Assembly (NCBI RefSeq): GCF_902806455.1
Contig: NZ_CADCWQ010000001.1
Span: 186,001-250,000 of the forward strand
DNA length: 64,000 nt
DNA from: Virgibacillus doumboii
GTDB taxonomy: Bacteria; Bacillota; Bacilli; Bacillales; Amphibacillaceae
Direction of reading: 5' to 3'
How positions within the stretch are numbered: position 1 is the stretch's first letter; each line of letters begins with the position of its first letter. Position numbers and translations under genes: made by a program. A model generated the notes under the pieces. That model was not told the origin of the DNA, searched no databases, and worked only from the letters and a program-made list of their open reading frames with translations. This document shows, piece after piece, positions 35,394 through 43,859 of this stretch.

Positions 35394-36548
35394 GTGAGTA
35401 AAATATCGAGAATCGGTATTGCAGGTACAGGTTTGATTGGTAAGGGAATTGCATTGGAGGTGGAAAAACAATCTGAATTAGAGCTTTCTAAAGTTCTTAC
35501 AAGGCGTCGCATCAGTACAGTGTCTGACTACCCTTTCCCGGAGACACTAACGAATTCAGTGGAGGAATTTATTGAAAACAGCGATTTAATTGTGGAATGC
35601 AGCGGGGATGTTATTTATGGAACAGAAGTTATTGATCAGGCCATGAAGGCTGATAAACCGGTGGTAACGATGAATGCTGAGCTTCAGGTTACTACCGGTT
35701 CTTATTTTGCAAAAAGAGGGTTTATCACTGAAGCGGAAGGCGACCAGCCGGGATGTCTGGCCTCATTGCATGAAAATGTGATAGAGATGGGTTTCAAGCC
35801 ATTGGTATATGGAAACATTAAAGGCTTTATGAAATTGGATCCGAACTTGGAAGACATGAAATATTGGTCAAAACGAAATGGTGTCCGCCTTGATATGACA
35901 ACTTCTTTTACCGATGGAACAAAAGTCCAGGTGGAGCAGGCGTTGGTTGCTAATGGCCTTGGTGCTGGAATTGCCGTTGATGGTCTGCTTGCTCCCAGTT
36001 CAGATGATTTAAATCAAGCAGGGGAAGAATTAGCTGAAGAGGCTAAACAGTTAGGGTATCCCATTTCTGAATTTGTGCTCGCACCAAAAGCTCCTCCCGG
36101 GGTGTTTATTACAGCAGAACATGACAGTCGGCAAAAGGATGCACTACGCTATTTCAAGATGGGCGAAGGACCATACTATACTATTCTGCAAAACTATCAT
36201 CTATGTCACCTGGAAGTGGTAAAAACGATTAAACGGGTCATAAATGGCGGTGGTGTCCTTTTAAATAATGGTGAAAACCCTGCTGTCAGTGTTGCAGCAA
36301 TAGCCAAAAGAACACTTCAGCCTGGAGAGAAAATTGAAAAAGGCATTGGCAGTTTCCAGGTTAGAGGCGAAGCAGTAAAAATTGCAGGGCATAAAAATCA
36401 TGTGCCAATTGGCTTGCTTGTAAATGCAGTCATGAAACAGCCGGTTGAGGAAGGTGAGATTATTACGTTTGATGATGTGGAACTGCCTGAGAGTTTGGCT
36501 TTGGCAGCATGGCTGGATACTATCGGAAAAACACCGATTAATAACTGA
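35394..36548 (+). CDS. Homoserine-dehydrogenase-like NAD(P) oxidoreductase with C-terminal SAF domain
   Basis: A 384-residue protein with N-terminal Rossmann fold RIGIAGTGLIGKGIALEVE, LIVECSGDVIYGTEVIDQAM and a C-terminal SAF segment (about 310-375; AKRTLQPGEKIEKGIGSFQVR, NHVPIGLLVNAVMKQPVEEGE). The arrangement recalls the DXR-like (DRL) family related to homoserine dehydrogenase, which can make 2-C-methylerythritol 4-phosphate, so reduction coupled to carbon-skeleton rearrangement is conceivable here; not established. GTG 35394 follows AAGGAGG by 8 nt. A fragment of a homologue lies at 40167. Confidence 0.78.
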   Translation: MSKISRIGIAGTGLIGKGIALEVEKQSELELSKVLTRRRISTVSDYPFPETLTNSVEEFIENSDLIVECSGDVIYGTEVIDQAMKADKPVVTMNAELQVTTGSYFAKRGFITEAEGDQPGCLASLHENVIEMGFKPLVYGNIKGFMKLDPNLEDMKYWSKRNGVRLDMTTSFTDGTKVQVEQALVANGLGAGIAVDGLLAPSSDDLNQAGEELAEEAKQLGYPISEFVLAPKAPPGVFITAEHDSRQKDALRYFKMGEGPYYTILQNYHLCHLEVVKTIKRVINGGGVLLNNGENPAVSVAAIAKRTLQPGEKIEKGIGSFQVRGEAVKIAGHKNHVPIGLLVNAVMKQPVEEGEIITFDDVELPESLALAAWLDTIGKTPINN

Positions 36549-36584
36549 GAAAAAAGCTTTTACTGTGAAGGGATGGGCTTCCAC

Positions 36585-37697
36585 TTGGAAAGAAACTCTA
36601 CAATAGATGTTATGAAGTGTATTGCAGTATTTCTAGTTGTCAGTTTACACACGGTGACTTATGGCTATGATTGGCAGGAAGTTGAATATATCCGTTTTAT
36701 CATTCGTGTCTTTCCAAGATGGGTTATTCCCTTTTTCTTTATTGCTGCAGGCTATTTCTTTGCCCGGAAGATCAAACAGCACAATTCCAGGGCGTATTTT
36801 AACCAGTATGTGACTAAATTAATCCGATTGTTTATTATATGGTACTTATTCTATCTGATTTATGACCTTGCTATACAAGTGGTTCTTGCAGTCTATATGG
36901 GATTAAACGTAAAAGCTGAATTACTGGATTACATAACATCATATGTGAATGTAAATGATCTTTACTATGGAAGCGGAATGACGTCCTATCATCTATGGTT
37001 CTTGACTGCACTTATCTGGTCAATGGTTATTTTGTATGTTGCTTTAAGATTTAATAAACTTAAATTTCTATTGATTGTGAGCTGTGTCCTTAACATAATC
37101 GGACTTTTCGGACAGACATACTCGAGCATCTTCAGTTTACCGATACACACTAGAGATGCTTTATTTTTCGGGTTGTTTTATACAACGATAGGTTGCTATA
37201 TTGCAATGCATCGCGACTGGATTATCAAGAAGATCAGTGGGATTAAATCAAGTATCTTTGTTTATTTGTTCCTATTATTATCATTGATTCAAATTGGTGA
37301 ATGGTTTCTAACAGTTAAAATATTGGATGGGACAAAAATGTTCGGTGACTATTATGCAACAACGGCCCCTTTAACTATCAGTCTCTTTTTGATAACGTTA
37401 AAAAACATTTCAACAGGAAGAAACACATTCATCGCTAAAGTAGGCAAAAATGCAGTAGGAATATATGTCTCACATTTGTTTGTAATAAGTATAATTATTC
37501 TTTTATTTAAATTACTGGATATAAGTTATTTAAGAAACAATTTTTGGTTTAACCTTATGTTAGTGCTGACAATTTTCTTTATTTCATACTATTTCTTCAT
37601 ATTTTTTAACAGCTTATTAAATAAAATTAAGATCTTGTTTTTATCGTTTATCGGGGATAGAAAGCATTTAAGGCAATCGAACAAAACAGCAATGTAA
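36585..37697 (+). CDS. Membrane acyltransferase (acyltransferase 3 family)
   Basis: Polytopic protein of about 370 residues with roughly ten TM segments; STIDVMKCIAVFLVVSLHTVTYG carries the family's N-terminal histidine. Likely O-acylates the exported polymer. Start is uncertain: TTG 36585 has GAAGGGATGGG 7 nt upstream, while ATG 36573 lies inside that ribosome site and would add four residues. Last gene of the EPS locus, before the terminator at 37753. Confidence 0.83.
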   Translation: MERNSTIDVMKCIAVFLVVSLHTVTYGYDWQEVEYIRFIIRVFPRWVIPFFFIAAGYFFARKIKQHNSRAYFNQYVTKLIRLFIIWYLFYLIYDLAIQVVLAVYMGLNVKAELLDYITSYVNVNDLYYGSGMTSYHLWFLTALIWSMVILYVALRFNKLKFLLIVSCVLNIIGLFGQTYSSIFSLPIHTRDALFFGLFYTTIGCYIAMHRDWIIKKISGIKSSIFVYLFLLLSLIQIGEWFLTVKILDGTKMFGDYYATTAPLTISLFLITLKNISTGRNTFIAKVGKNAVGIYVSHLFVISIIILLFKLLDISYLRNNFWFNLMLVLTIFFISYYFFIFFNSLLNKIKILFLSFIGDRKHLRQSNKTAM

Positions 37698-37752
37698 AAG
37701 GGTAAAAAGGTGGAAGGTATGATTTTCAAGAAAGGATATGAAGATGCTCCAG

Positions 37753-37790
37753 GGGATAGCGATTTTATTCATGCTATCCCTTCATTTTTT
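37753..37790 (+). terminator. Rho-independent terminator closing the EPS locus
   Basis: GGGATAGC (37753-37760) and GCTATCCC (37773-37780) form a perfect 8-bp stem with a 12-nt loop, followed by ttcaTTTTTT. Confidence 0.8.
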
Positions 37791-37875
37791 GCTGATTAGG
37801 CGGGCTACCCAAATACCTGTAAAACATAAAATTAGTGAGCAGAAAGTAACTTAACATTTTACTATGGAGGTAATT

Positions 37876-39870
37876 ATGAGTGCTATCGCTGGAATTTATA
37901 ATTTAAATAATGAACCTGTTTCGATAGAACATAGTCACGGCATAATGAAATCATTACAAAAATTCCCCGCTGATGATGTTCAGGTATGGCAAAAAGAAAA
38001 TACTTTCTTAGGCTGCCATGCACAATGGATTACGCCTGTATCAGTTGGGGAGCAACTGCCTTATTTTGACTATGAGCGACAGTTGGCTATTACTGCTGAT
38101 GCAATAATTGATAATCGTGAAGAATTGTTACAGAAGTTGCAGATTGATAAAGACGAAGGAAAAATAATGCCCGACAGCAAGTTGATTTTGCTTGCCTACT
38201 ATAAATGGGAGGAAGAAACACTTAAGCATTTAATTGGTGATTTCGCATTTATGATTTGGGACGAGCGGAAGCAGAAGCTTTTCGGGGCAAGAGATTTTTC
38301 TGGTGCCAGAACGCTTTATTTTCACAAGAGCCCGCAGCGATTTGCTTTTTGTACAGCAATTGGCCCGTTGTTAACGCTACCTTATATTCAAAAGCAATTG
38401 AATGAACAATGGCTTGCTGAATATTTGGCTATACCGAACATGATTGATGCGGTAGATGGCTCCTTAACTGTAATTAAAGGTACCAAACAGGTTCCTCCAT
38501 CCCACTCAATTACAGTAGTCGAAGGACAAGTAAACATTTCAAAATATCATACTTTGGTTGTTAATAAAGAGATAAAGTATAAAAATGATCGGGATTATGT
38601 TGATGCTTTTCGAGATGTGTTTCAAAATGCGGTAGACTCACGATTACGTACGCATCTTCCTGTTGGTTCCCAGTTGAGTGGCGGATTGGACTCAGGAGCA
38701 GTTGTCAGTTTTGCTGCTAAAACATTGAGAAAGAAGAATAAACAATTACATACATTTAGTTATATTCCGGAAAGTGACTTTAAAGATTGGACGCCACGAC
38801 ACAGAATGGCTAATGAACAGCCCTTTGTTGAATCAACTGTACAACATGTAGGGGGTATTAAGGACCACTATTTGAACTTTGAAGGGAAAAGTTCTATCTC
38901 AGAAATAGATGAATGGCTTGAAATAATGGAAATGCCTTATAAATTTTTTGAGAACTCCTTCTGGGTGAAAGGAATTTTTGAGAAGGCTAAACAACAAGGA
39001 ATCGGAGTATTATTAAGCGGCGCCAGGGGGAATTTTTCAATATCCTGGGGACCGGCTTTGGACTATTATGCGGGTTTATTAAGAAAAATGAAATGGTTTC
39101 GTCTGAATAGTGAATTGCAGCGTTATAGCATAAACAACGGAGTAAATAAAAAAGCCCGCTTACTTCAACTTATTGGAAAGAAGGCATTCCCATCCTTAAA
39201 CCGCTCAAAAGAAGTTTATCAATTGCCAATGCTAATTAATCCTGAATTTGCCAAAAGGATGGATGTTTTTAATAAAGTAGAAAGCCACGGAATTGATATA
39301 AACAGAGATTCTAAACCTAATATATATGAAGTTAGGAAGCAGCATTTTGAAAAGGAATATATGTGGAATTCGACTGGAACATCCGGAACAAAATTATCCT
39401 TGCGTTATGGGTTATGGAATCGCGATCCAACAAATGATATAAGGGTAATTCGATATTGTTTGGCCTTACCGGAAGAACAATTTGTGAGAAATGGATTAGA
39501 CAGGGCGCTTATTAGAAGGGCTACAAAAGTATATCTACCTGACAAAGTAAGGTTGAATCAAAGCGTAAGAGGCATTCAAGGGGCTGATTGGGTTCATCGG
39601 ATGACACCTTCCTGGGGACTTTTTATAAAAGAATTGCAGCAGCTGGTTATGGATCCCATCGTTTCGGAATTCTTAAATATTAAACTATTGAAGACTGCCA
39701 TTTCCAAGCTTAAGGAAGGACCACGATTAGATTACGCATTTGATCCGGAGCTCAGGGTTCTAATGCGTAGTTTAATCGTTTATAGATTCTTAAAAGCATT
39801 TTATCTTAAAGGAGGTGAAATATATGCAGAAAGAATGGGAAAGGCCAGTGTTGGAAGTGCTGGATATTAG
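37876..39870 (+). CDS. Lasso peptide cyclase 1 (asparagine synthetase-like)
   Basis: ATP-dependent macrolactam synthetase (lasso protein C), 664 residues. The N-terminal glutaminase-like domain begins M-S-A-I-A-G-I-Y: the nucleophilic Cys2 of true AsnB is missing, so it cannot use glutamine. The synthetase domain has the PP-loop SQLSGGLDSGAVVSF (around residue 270). It adenylates the side-chain carboxylate of the core Asp and joins it to the core N-terminus. ATG 37876 has GGAGG 5 nt upstream. Its last 47 nt overlap the precursor gene. Similar along its whole length to the second cyclase at 40497. Confidence 0.92.
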   Translation: MSAIAGIYNLNNEPVSIEHSHGIMKSLQKFPADDVQVWQKENTFLGCHAQWITPVSVGEQLPYFDYERQLAITADAIIDNREELLQKLQIDKDEGKIMPDSKLILLAYYKWEEETLKHLIGDFAFMIWDERKQKLFGARDFSGARTLYFHKSPQRFAFCTAIGPLLTLPYIQKQLNEQWLAEYLAIPNMIDAVDGSLTVIKGTKQVPPSHSITVVEGQVNISKYHTLVVNKEIKYKNDRDYVDAFRDVFQNAVDSRLRTHLPVGSQLSGGLDSGAVVSFAAKTLRKKNKQLHTFSYIPESDFKDWTPRHRMANEQPFVESTVQHVGGIKDHYLNFEGKSSISEIDEWLEIMEMPYKFFENSFWVKGIFEKAKQQGIGVLLSGARGNFSISWGPALDYYAGLLRKMKWFRLNSELQRYSINNGVNKKARLLQLIGKKAFPSLNRSKEVYQLPMLINPEFAKRMDVFNKVESHGIDINRDSKPNIYEVRKQHFEKEYMWNSTGTSGTKLSLRYGLWNRDPTNDIRVIRYCLALPEEQFVRNGLDRALIRRATKVYLPDKVRLNQSVRGIQGADWVHRMTPSWGLFIKELQQLVMDPIVSEFLNIKLLKTAISKLKEGPRLDYAFDPELRVLMRSLIVYRFLKAFYLKGGEIYAERMGKASVGSAGY

Positions 39871-39955
39871 CATGACAATGCAAGGTCCGGGGATTAGGGA
39901 TGTGGATGCTACGTTTGAAGATGAGGATGAAGTAGCGCATCTTCATAAGAGTTAA
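39824..39955 (+). CDS. Lasso precursor peptide A1 (paeninodin-like)
   Basis: A 43-residue precursor with AAGGAGGTG upstream of ATG 39824. The leader (1-19) has the conserved W/Y..P...L..LD pattern (KEWERPVLEVLDI) and Thr18 at position -2. The core (20-43) begins QGPGIRDVD; D28, core position 9, is the expected ring acceptor, giving a 9-residue ring as in paeninodin (AGPG...D9). D26 (position 7) is an alternative. The tail is acidic (FEDEDE) and ends HLHKS, with a terminal Ser, the residue phosphorylated in paeninodin. Gln at position 1 is unusual. Confidence 0.9.
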   Translation: MQKEWERPVLEVLDISMTMQGPGIRDVDATFEDEDEVAHLHKS

Positions 39956-39987
39956 TTTCTAGTCCTGACTTAATGTTTTATTTTTAA

Positions 39988-40021
39988 ATGCCCTTATGCA
40001 TCAATTATTGTATAAGGGCAT
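39988..40021 (+). terminator. Hairpin after precursor A1 (terminator or attenuator)
   Basis: A 13-bp stem (39988-40000 with 40009-40021, core ATGCCCTTAT/ATAAGGGCAT) with 8-nt loop, 32 nt after the A1 stop, followed by a moderately T-rich 'agaatttcttt'. A related CCCTTAT/ATAAGGG hairpin follows A2, so it seems part of the duplicated module. Confidence 0.6.
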
Positions 40022-40166
40022 AGAATTTCTTTATCTTACTAGCTTGCTGTATAAAGTAAAGTTATTATTTTCGACAGGGGAAAGTAGGCATATTAGGCGA
40101 GATAAGCAAAATTTACTATTTAAAATGAGGTAAGTCTAATTAACTACATTTCCAACTCCGGATAGT

Positions 40167-40290
40167 GCCTGATAAATAGATTGAAAAAGGCATTGCACCT
40201 TCCAAGTAAGAGTTGAAACAGTTAAGCTTGGCTGGCAACACGAATTGTGTTCCAAATGGCTTAATTATATATGCATTTATGAAAGGGTTA
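40167..40290 (+). pseudogene. SAF-domain oxidoreductase remnant
   Basis: The DNA aligns with 36321-36440 of the SAF-domain gene: both contain ATTGAAAAAGGCATTG, then stretches coding for F-Q-V-R-x-E-x-V-K and, in a shifted frame, N-C-V-P-N-G-L-I-I-Y-A-F-M-K against N-H-V-P-I-G-L-L-V-N-A-V-M-K. Stops and indels break the frame. It is a degenerate piece of a second copy of that gene, lying between the two lasso modules and marking an old recombination junction. Confidence 0.75.
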
Positions 40291-40311
40291 TAAAAAAATT
40301 AGAAATAAGTA

Positions 40312-40340
40312 TTGAAATTCCACTCAAAATGGGGTATGTT
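40312..40340 (+). promoter_or_regulatory. Candidate promoter for the second lasso module
   Basis: TTGAAA (40312-40317), 17-nt spacer, TATGTT (40335-40340). The SinR-like palindrome at 40338-40353 overlaps its -10 and start region. Confidence 0.45.
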
Positions 40341-40353
40341 CTTTATATAGAAC
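40338..40353. promoter_or_regulatory. SinR-like operator before lasso cyclase 2 (distal)
   Basis: GTTCTTTATATAGAAC, 16 nt, half site GTTCTTT; the flanks gtat/atac extend the symmetry. It sits at the candidate promoter of the second module. Confidence 0.55.
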
Positions 40354-40450
40354 CATACAGGTGTAAAGTCACATTAATCACCTAATATACTGTTTTGGAC
40401 ACAATTTAGATTATAGCAAATTAAGCAACAGCTTTTTTTATGATTTTATA

Positions 40451-40466
40451 GTTCTTATTAAAGAAC
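40451..40466. promoter_or_regulatory. SinR-like operator before lasso cyclase 2 (proximal)
   Basis: GTTCTTATTAAAGAAC is a 6+4+6 perfect inverted repeat of the same 16-nt format as the eps operators, 30 nt before the cyclase start. Two sites 113 nt apart resemble the paired arrangement at eps. Confidence 0.55.
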
Positions 40467-40496
40467 AAACGATGATCTTTTTTAGGAGAAGATACG

Positions 40497-42482
40497 ATGA
40501 GTGCAATTGCTGGAATTTATTATGTAAAAGACACTGTTCCCAAAATTCATGGACAACAAATGATGCAGGCATTAAGCAAGTTTCCTGCAGATGCCGTGCA
40601 AACCTGGAACAAAGAAAATGTGTTTTTAGGGTGCCATGCACAGTGGGTTACACCGGAATCAATCGGTGAACAATTGCCTTTATATGATTATGATCGACAA
40701 TTGGCAATTACGTCAGATGCAATGATTGATAATCGGGAAGAACTATTTGATAAATTAGGAATTCATCGTGAGGAAAGGAAAGTGATTCCGGACGGTAAAT
40801 TGATTCTTCTTGCGTATTCGAAATGGGGAGATGAAGTTGTAAAACATTTGATTGGTGATTTTGCTTTTATGATTTGGGATGAAAAAAACCAAAAGTTATT
40901 TGGGGCAAGAGATTTTTCCGGAACAAGGTCGCTTTATTATTACCATGATGATCAGCGATTTGCATTCTGTACAGTCATGGAACCATTACTAAAACTGCCC
41001 TATGTAAAAAAGAAATTAAATGAAGAGTGGCTGGCTGAGTATTTGGCAATTCCGAACATGATTGACTCAGTTGATGTATTAAAAACTGCCGTTAAGGATA
41101 TTCAACAAGTTCCTCCCTCACATACGATTACTGTAAAGAATGGAAGCGTGAACCTTTCTAAGTATCATGTACTATCATTTGACGAAAAAATTAGATTCAA
41201 GTCAGATGAAGAATACATTGAGGCTTTCCGTGATGTTTTCCAGAAAGCGGTTGACTCAAGATTACGTACATTTAAAGCAGTTGGATCACAATTGAGTGGT
41301 GGACTCGACTCAGGATCGATTGTTAGTTTTGCTGCAAAAACGTTGAAAAAACAAAATAAGAGATTACATACCTACAGTTCGATTCCTGTGGAAGATTTTA
41401 ACGATTATACACCAAGACATCATTTCCCTGACGAACGCCCATTTATCAATAAAACCGTTGATTATGTAGGAAATATTGAAGATCACTATTTAAGTCTAGA
41501 TGATAAAAATTCTTATACAGATATCGATGACTGGCTGGAAGTTATCGAAACGCCTTATAAATTTTTCGAGAATTCATTCTGGATGAAAGGTATTTTTGAA
41601 CATGCGAGTAATGATGATATTGGGATTTTATTAAGCGGAGCGAGAGGAAACTTTACAATATCTTGGGATCCGGGATTAGAGTATTATAGTCATTTATTAA
41701 AGCGTATGAAATGGATTCATTTTGCCCGTGAACTTAAATCTTTTAGCAGTAATATTGGAGTAGGGAGGAAAAAAGTACTTCAAGTTATAAGTAAAAAGGC
41801 CTTTCCTTTTTTAAGCCATGAAGACGACTATCAATTTCCGATGCTTATTAATCCTCATTTTGCTAGTGAGATGAACGTGTTTGATAAACTTCAAAAATAT
41901 GGAATGGGAGAAGATGGATTCCCCGAACTCAACATGTTTAAAGAAAGGCAATACCTTGTTGGTAAAGATTTTATTTGGAATACAAATGGAATATCATTCT
42001 CGAAGTTATCTTTGCAATATGGATTATTAATGCGTGATCCAACCAATGATATCCGTGTGATAAATTATTGTATGGCTATTCCATTGGATCAATTTATTAA
42101 TAGCGGAATGAACCGAGCGCTTATCAGAAAAGCAACAAAAGGGTATCTGCCGGATGAAGTGAGGTTAAACCAAACAAAATATGGACTTCAAGCAGCGGAT
42201 TGGGTTCATCGGATGATACCCTGCTGGACAGATTTAATTAAAGAGGCGAAACAGCTAGTGAAAGATAAGGATATGGCACAATATTTGAATATGGGGACGG
42301 TAAAAAATGCCCTTTCTAAAGCAATGGAAGTTCCAAAAGGTGATTTTACCCCTAATCCTGATCTTAGAGTCCTAATGCGTAGTATAATCGTATATCGATT
42401 TCTACAATCATTTGACCTTGAAGGAGGTGATACATATGAAAAAGAAATGGAAAGAGCCAAGACTAGAATTGTTGGATATTAG
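40497..42482 (+). CDS. Lasso peptide cyclase 2 (asparagine synthetase-like)
   Basis: Second lasso macrolactam synthetase, 661 residues, colinear with cyclase 1. It starts M-S-A-I-A-G-I-Y-Y, again without Cys2, and has SQLSGGLDSGSIVSF as PP-loop. Both end with the same pattern (LRVLMRS.IVYRFL followed by GG), where the downstream precursor's ribosome site is embedded. TTAGGAGAAG precedes ATG 40497. Divergence from cyclase 1 and the different core suggest each cyclase serves its own peptide. Confidence 0.92.
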   Translation: MSAIAGIYYVKDTVPKIHGQQMMQALSKFPADAVQTWNKENVFLGCHAQWVTPESIGEQLPLYDYDRQLAITSDAMIDNREELFDKLGIHREERKVIPDGKLILLAYSKWGDEVVKHLIGDFAFMIWDEKNQKLFGARDFSGTRSLYYYHDDQRFAFCTVMEPLLKLPYVKKKLNEEWLAEYLAIPNMIDSVDVLKTAVKDIQQVPPSHTITVKNGSVNLSKYHVLSFDEKIRFKSDEEYIEAFRDVFQKAVDSRLRTFKAVGSQLSGGLDSGSIVSFAAKTLKKQNKRLHTYSSIPVEDFNDYTPRHHFPDERPFINKTVDYVGNIEDHYLSLDDKNSYTDIDDWLEVIETPYKFFENSFWMKGIFEHASNDDIGILLSGARGNFTISWDPGLEYYSHLLKRMKWIHFARELKSFSSNIGVGRKKVLQVISKKAFPFLSHEDDYQFPMLINPHFASEMNVFDKLQKYGMGEDGFPELNMFKERQYLVGKDFIWNTNGISFSKLSLQYGLLMRDPTNDIRVINYCMAIPLDQFINSGMNRALIRKATKGYLPDEVRLNQTKYGLQAADWVHRMIPCWTDLIKEAKQLVKDKDMAQYLNMGTVKNALSKAMEVPKGDFTPNPDLRVLMRSIIVYRFLQSFDLEGGDTYEKEMERAKTRIVGY

Positions 42483-42609
42483 AGAGACAATGCTGGGTAG
42501 TTGGAAAGGTGGCCATGATGCAATATTTGATTTCAATGATAAAGGTTGGTACCCGGACAATCCAGGTGGTGGCGGTAACGATGGCGGAGGCGGCAACATC
42601 GGTAGTTAA
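42436..42609 (+). CDS. Lasso precursor peptide A2 with long glycine-rich tail
   Basis: A 57-residue precursor; ATG 42436 follows AAGGAGGTGAT and overlaps cyclase 2 by 47 nt. Leader (1-19): MKKKWKEPRLELLDIRETM, with the W..P..LELLDI signature and Thr18 at -2. Core (20-57, 38 residues) begins LGSWKGGHD; D28 at core position 9 is the ring acceptor. The tail contains FDFNDKGWYPDNP, then GGGGNDGGGG and ends NIGS. A 38-residue core is long for a lasso peptide (commonly 15-26), and the Gly blocks are unusual. It ends in Ser, fitting the cluster's kinase. Confidence 0.9.
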   Translation: MKKKWKEPRLELLDIRETMLGSWKGGHDAIFDFNDKGWYPDNPGGGGNDGGGGNIGS

Positions 42610-42781
42610 ATTATGAAATTCGATAGTTTTTACCTAGGTCTGTTTGTATTGCCATATTTAATAGAAGTTTAATAGTAATCAGGCGATGCGGGACCAGGGT
42701 AGAAGTTATGGACCAATATGATGTTTATGAACCAACTATCATTTTGGTTATTGTAAGCCGTATTCAACATTAATTCCATTG

Positions 42782-42811
42782 ACCCTTATACATACCAGTT
42801 TGTATAAGGGT
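42782..42811 (+). terminator. Hairpin after precursor A2 (terminator or attenuator)
   Basis: Perfect 11-bp stem ACCCTTATACA/TGTATAAGGGT (42782-42792 with 42801-42811), 8-nt loop, followed by 'tattcttta'. Same sequence type as the hairpin after A1. Partial termination here would give more precursor than processing enzymes. The rest of the 318-nt gap between A2 and the kinase shows no convincing gene. Confidence 0.65.
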
Positions 42812-42927
42812 TATTCTTTAATATAGAAAAGATTACTATTTTTTGAGACTGTACAATAGTGTTGAGAGATCTACGTTTCATTTGTTTGCAATATTTTATT
42901 TATCATAAAAAAGTAGGTGAGTAACTA

Positions 42928-43854
42928 GTGTTTCAAACAACTAAAGCCACATCCTATGCAGCATTTGGATTAAACATTTTAAGTGAATATTTTTTACCTG
43001 AATTAAAACGTAATAGTAATGAAGATTGTGATTCAGATTTAATAATCAAGAAAGAAGACCTATCTATCTTTTGGCTGGAAAATGCCCAAACAGACTCCTA
43101 TTACTACATCAAAGAAAACCTTTGCATGGTCAGGGTTCCCGATGTAGCCATTTACAAAATTGAAGATGGAAGGGGAATTTCGGTATCTCCTTTCGAAGGC
43201 TCAAACGATGACCAGATCCGACTTTATATACTTGGCACGTGTTTGGGTGTAGCACTCATGCAACGAAAAATATTACCTATACATGGAAGCTGCATTGCTA
43301 TTGATGGGAAAGCCTATGCTATTGTAGGTGATTCCGGTGCAGGAAAATCAACGCTGGCTTCCGCATTTGTAAATCGGGGCTTTCAATTACTTACAGATGA
43401 TGTCATAGCTGTGACGCTATCTGAGGAAAATGTTCCGATTGTTATACCTTCCTATCCACAGCAAAAATTATGGCAGGAAAGTTTGGACCAGTTCGGCCTC
43501 AAGTCTAATCAGTTTAAACCTATTTATGATAGAGAAACAAAATTTGCAATTCCTGTTACCGACCATTTTCTTGATAAACCCATGCCCTTAGCGGGGATTT
43601 TTGAATTGAATAAAACAGATCAACATGAAATTGAAATATTACCTGTTCAGCAATTAGAGCGGTTTCCTATTCTCTACTATAATACCTACCGGAACTTTAT
43701 GATTAATCGTTCCGGACTAATGGAGTGGCACTTTGAGTTTTCAGCCAATATGGTAAATCGGATTGATTTTTATCAAATAATGAGACCAAGTTCACGATTC
43801 ACTGCTCATGAATTGGTGGATAACATATTAAATTTAATAAACAAGGGAGAGTAA
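42928..43854 (+). CDS. Lasso peptide tailoring kinase (HPr kinase-like, PadeK/PsmK type)
   Basis: A 308-residue P-loop kinase resembling the C-terminal domain of HPr kinase: GDSGAGKST Walker A at about 134-142 and TDDVIAV at about 157-163, where the catalytic Asp of HprK lies. In the paeninodin cluster the homologue phosphorylates the C-terminal Ser of the precursor; both precursors here end in Ser. GTG 42928 has AGGTGAG 7 nt upstream. The N-terminal 110 residues are unlike HprK and may recognise the precursor. It opens the shared processing operon. Confidence 0.88.
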   Translation: MFQTTKATSYAAFGLNILSEYFLPELKRNSNEDCDSDLIIKKEDLSIFWLENAQTDSYYYIKENLCMVRVPDVAIYKIEDGRGISVSPFEGSNDDQIRLYILGTCLGVALMQRKILPIHGSCIAIDGKAYAIVGDSGAGKSTLASAFVNRGFQLLTDDVIAVTLSEENVPIVIPSYPQQKLWQESLDQFGLKSNQFKPIYDRETKFAIPVTDHFLDKPMPLAGIFELNKTDQHEIEILPVQQLERFPILYYNTYRNFMINRSGLMEWHFEFSANMVNRIDFYQIMRPSSRFTAHELVDNILNLINKGE

Positions 43855-43859
43855 GACAT

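Noticed and set aside
37876..42482. Calling the two large proteins asparagine synthetases
   Set aside because: Both lack the nucleophilic Cys2 of the glutaminase domain and each directly precedes a lasso precursor in a complete lasso cluster.
42709..42777. Mini-frame starting MDQYDVYEPTIIL, vaguely like a lasso leader (Y..P...L)
   Set aside because: No ribosome site, no Thr at -2, no ring Asp/Glu at 7-9 and only about 22 codons; chance similarity or a decayed third precursor.
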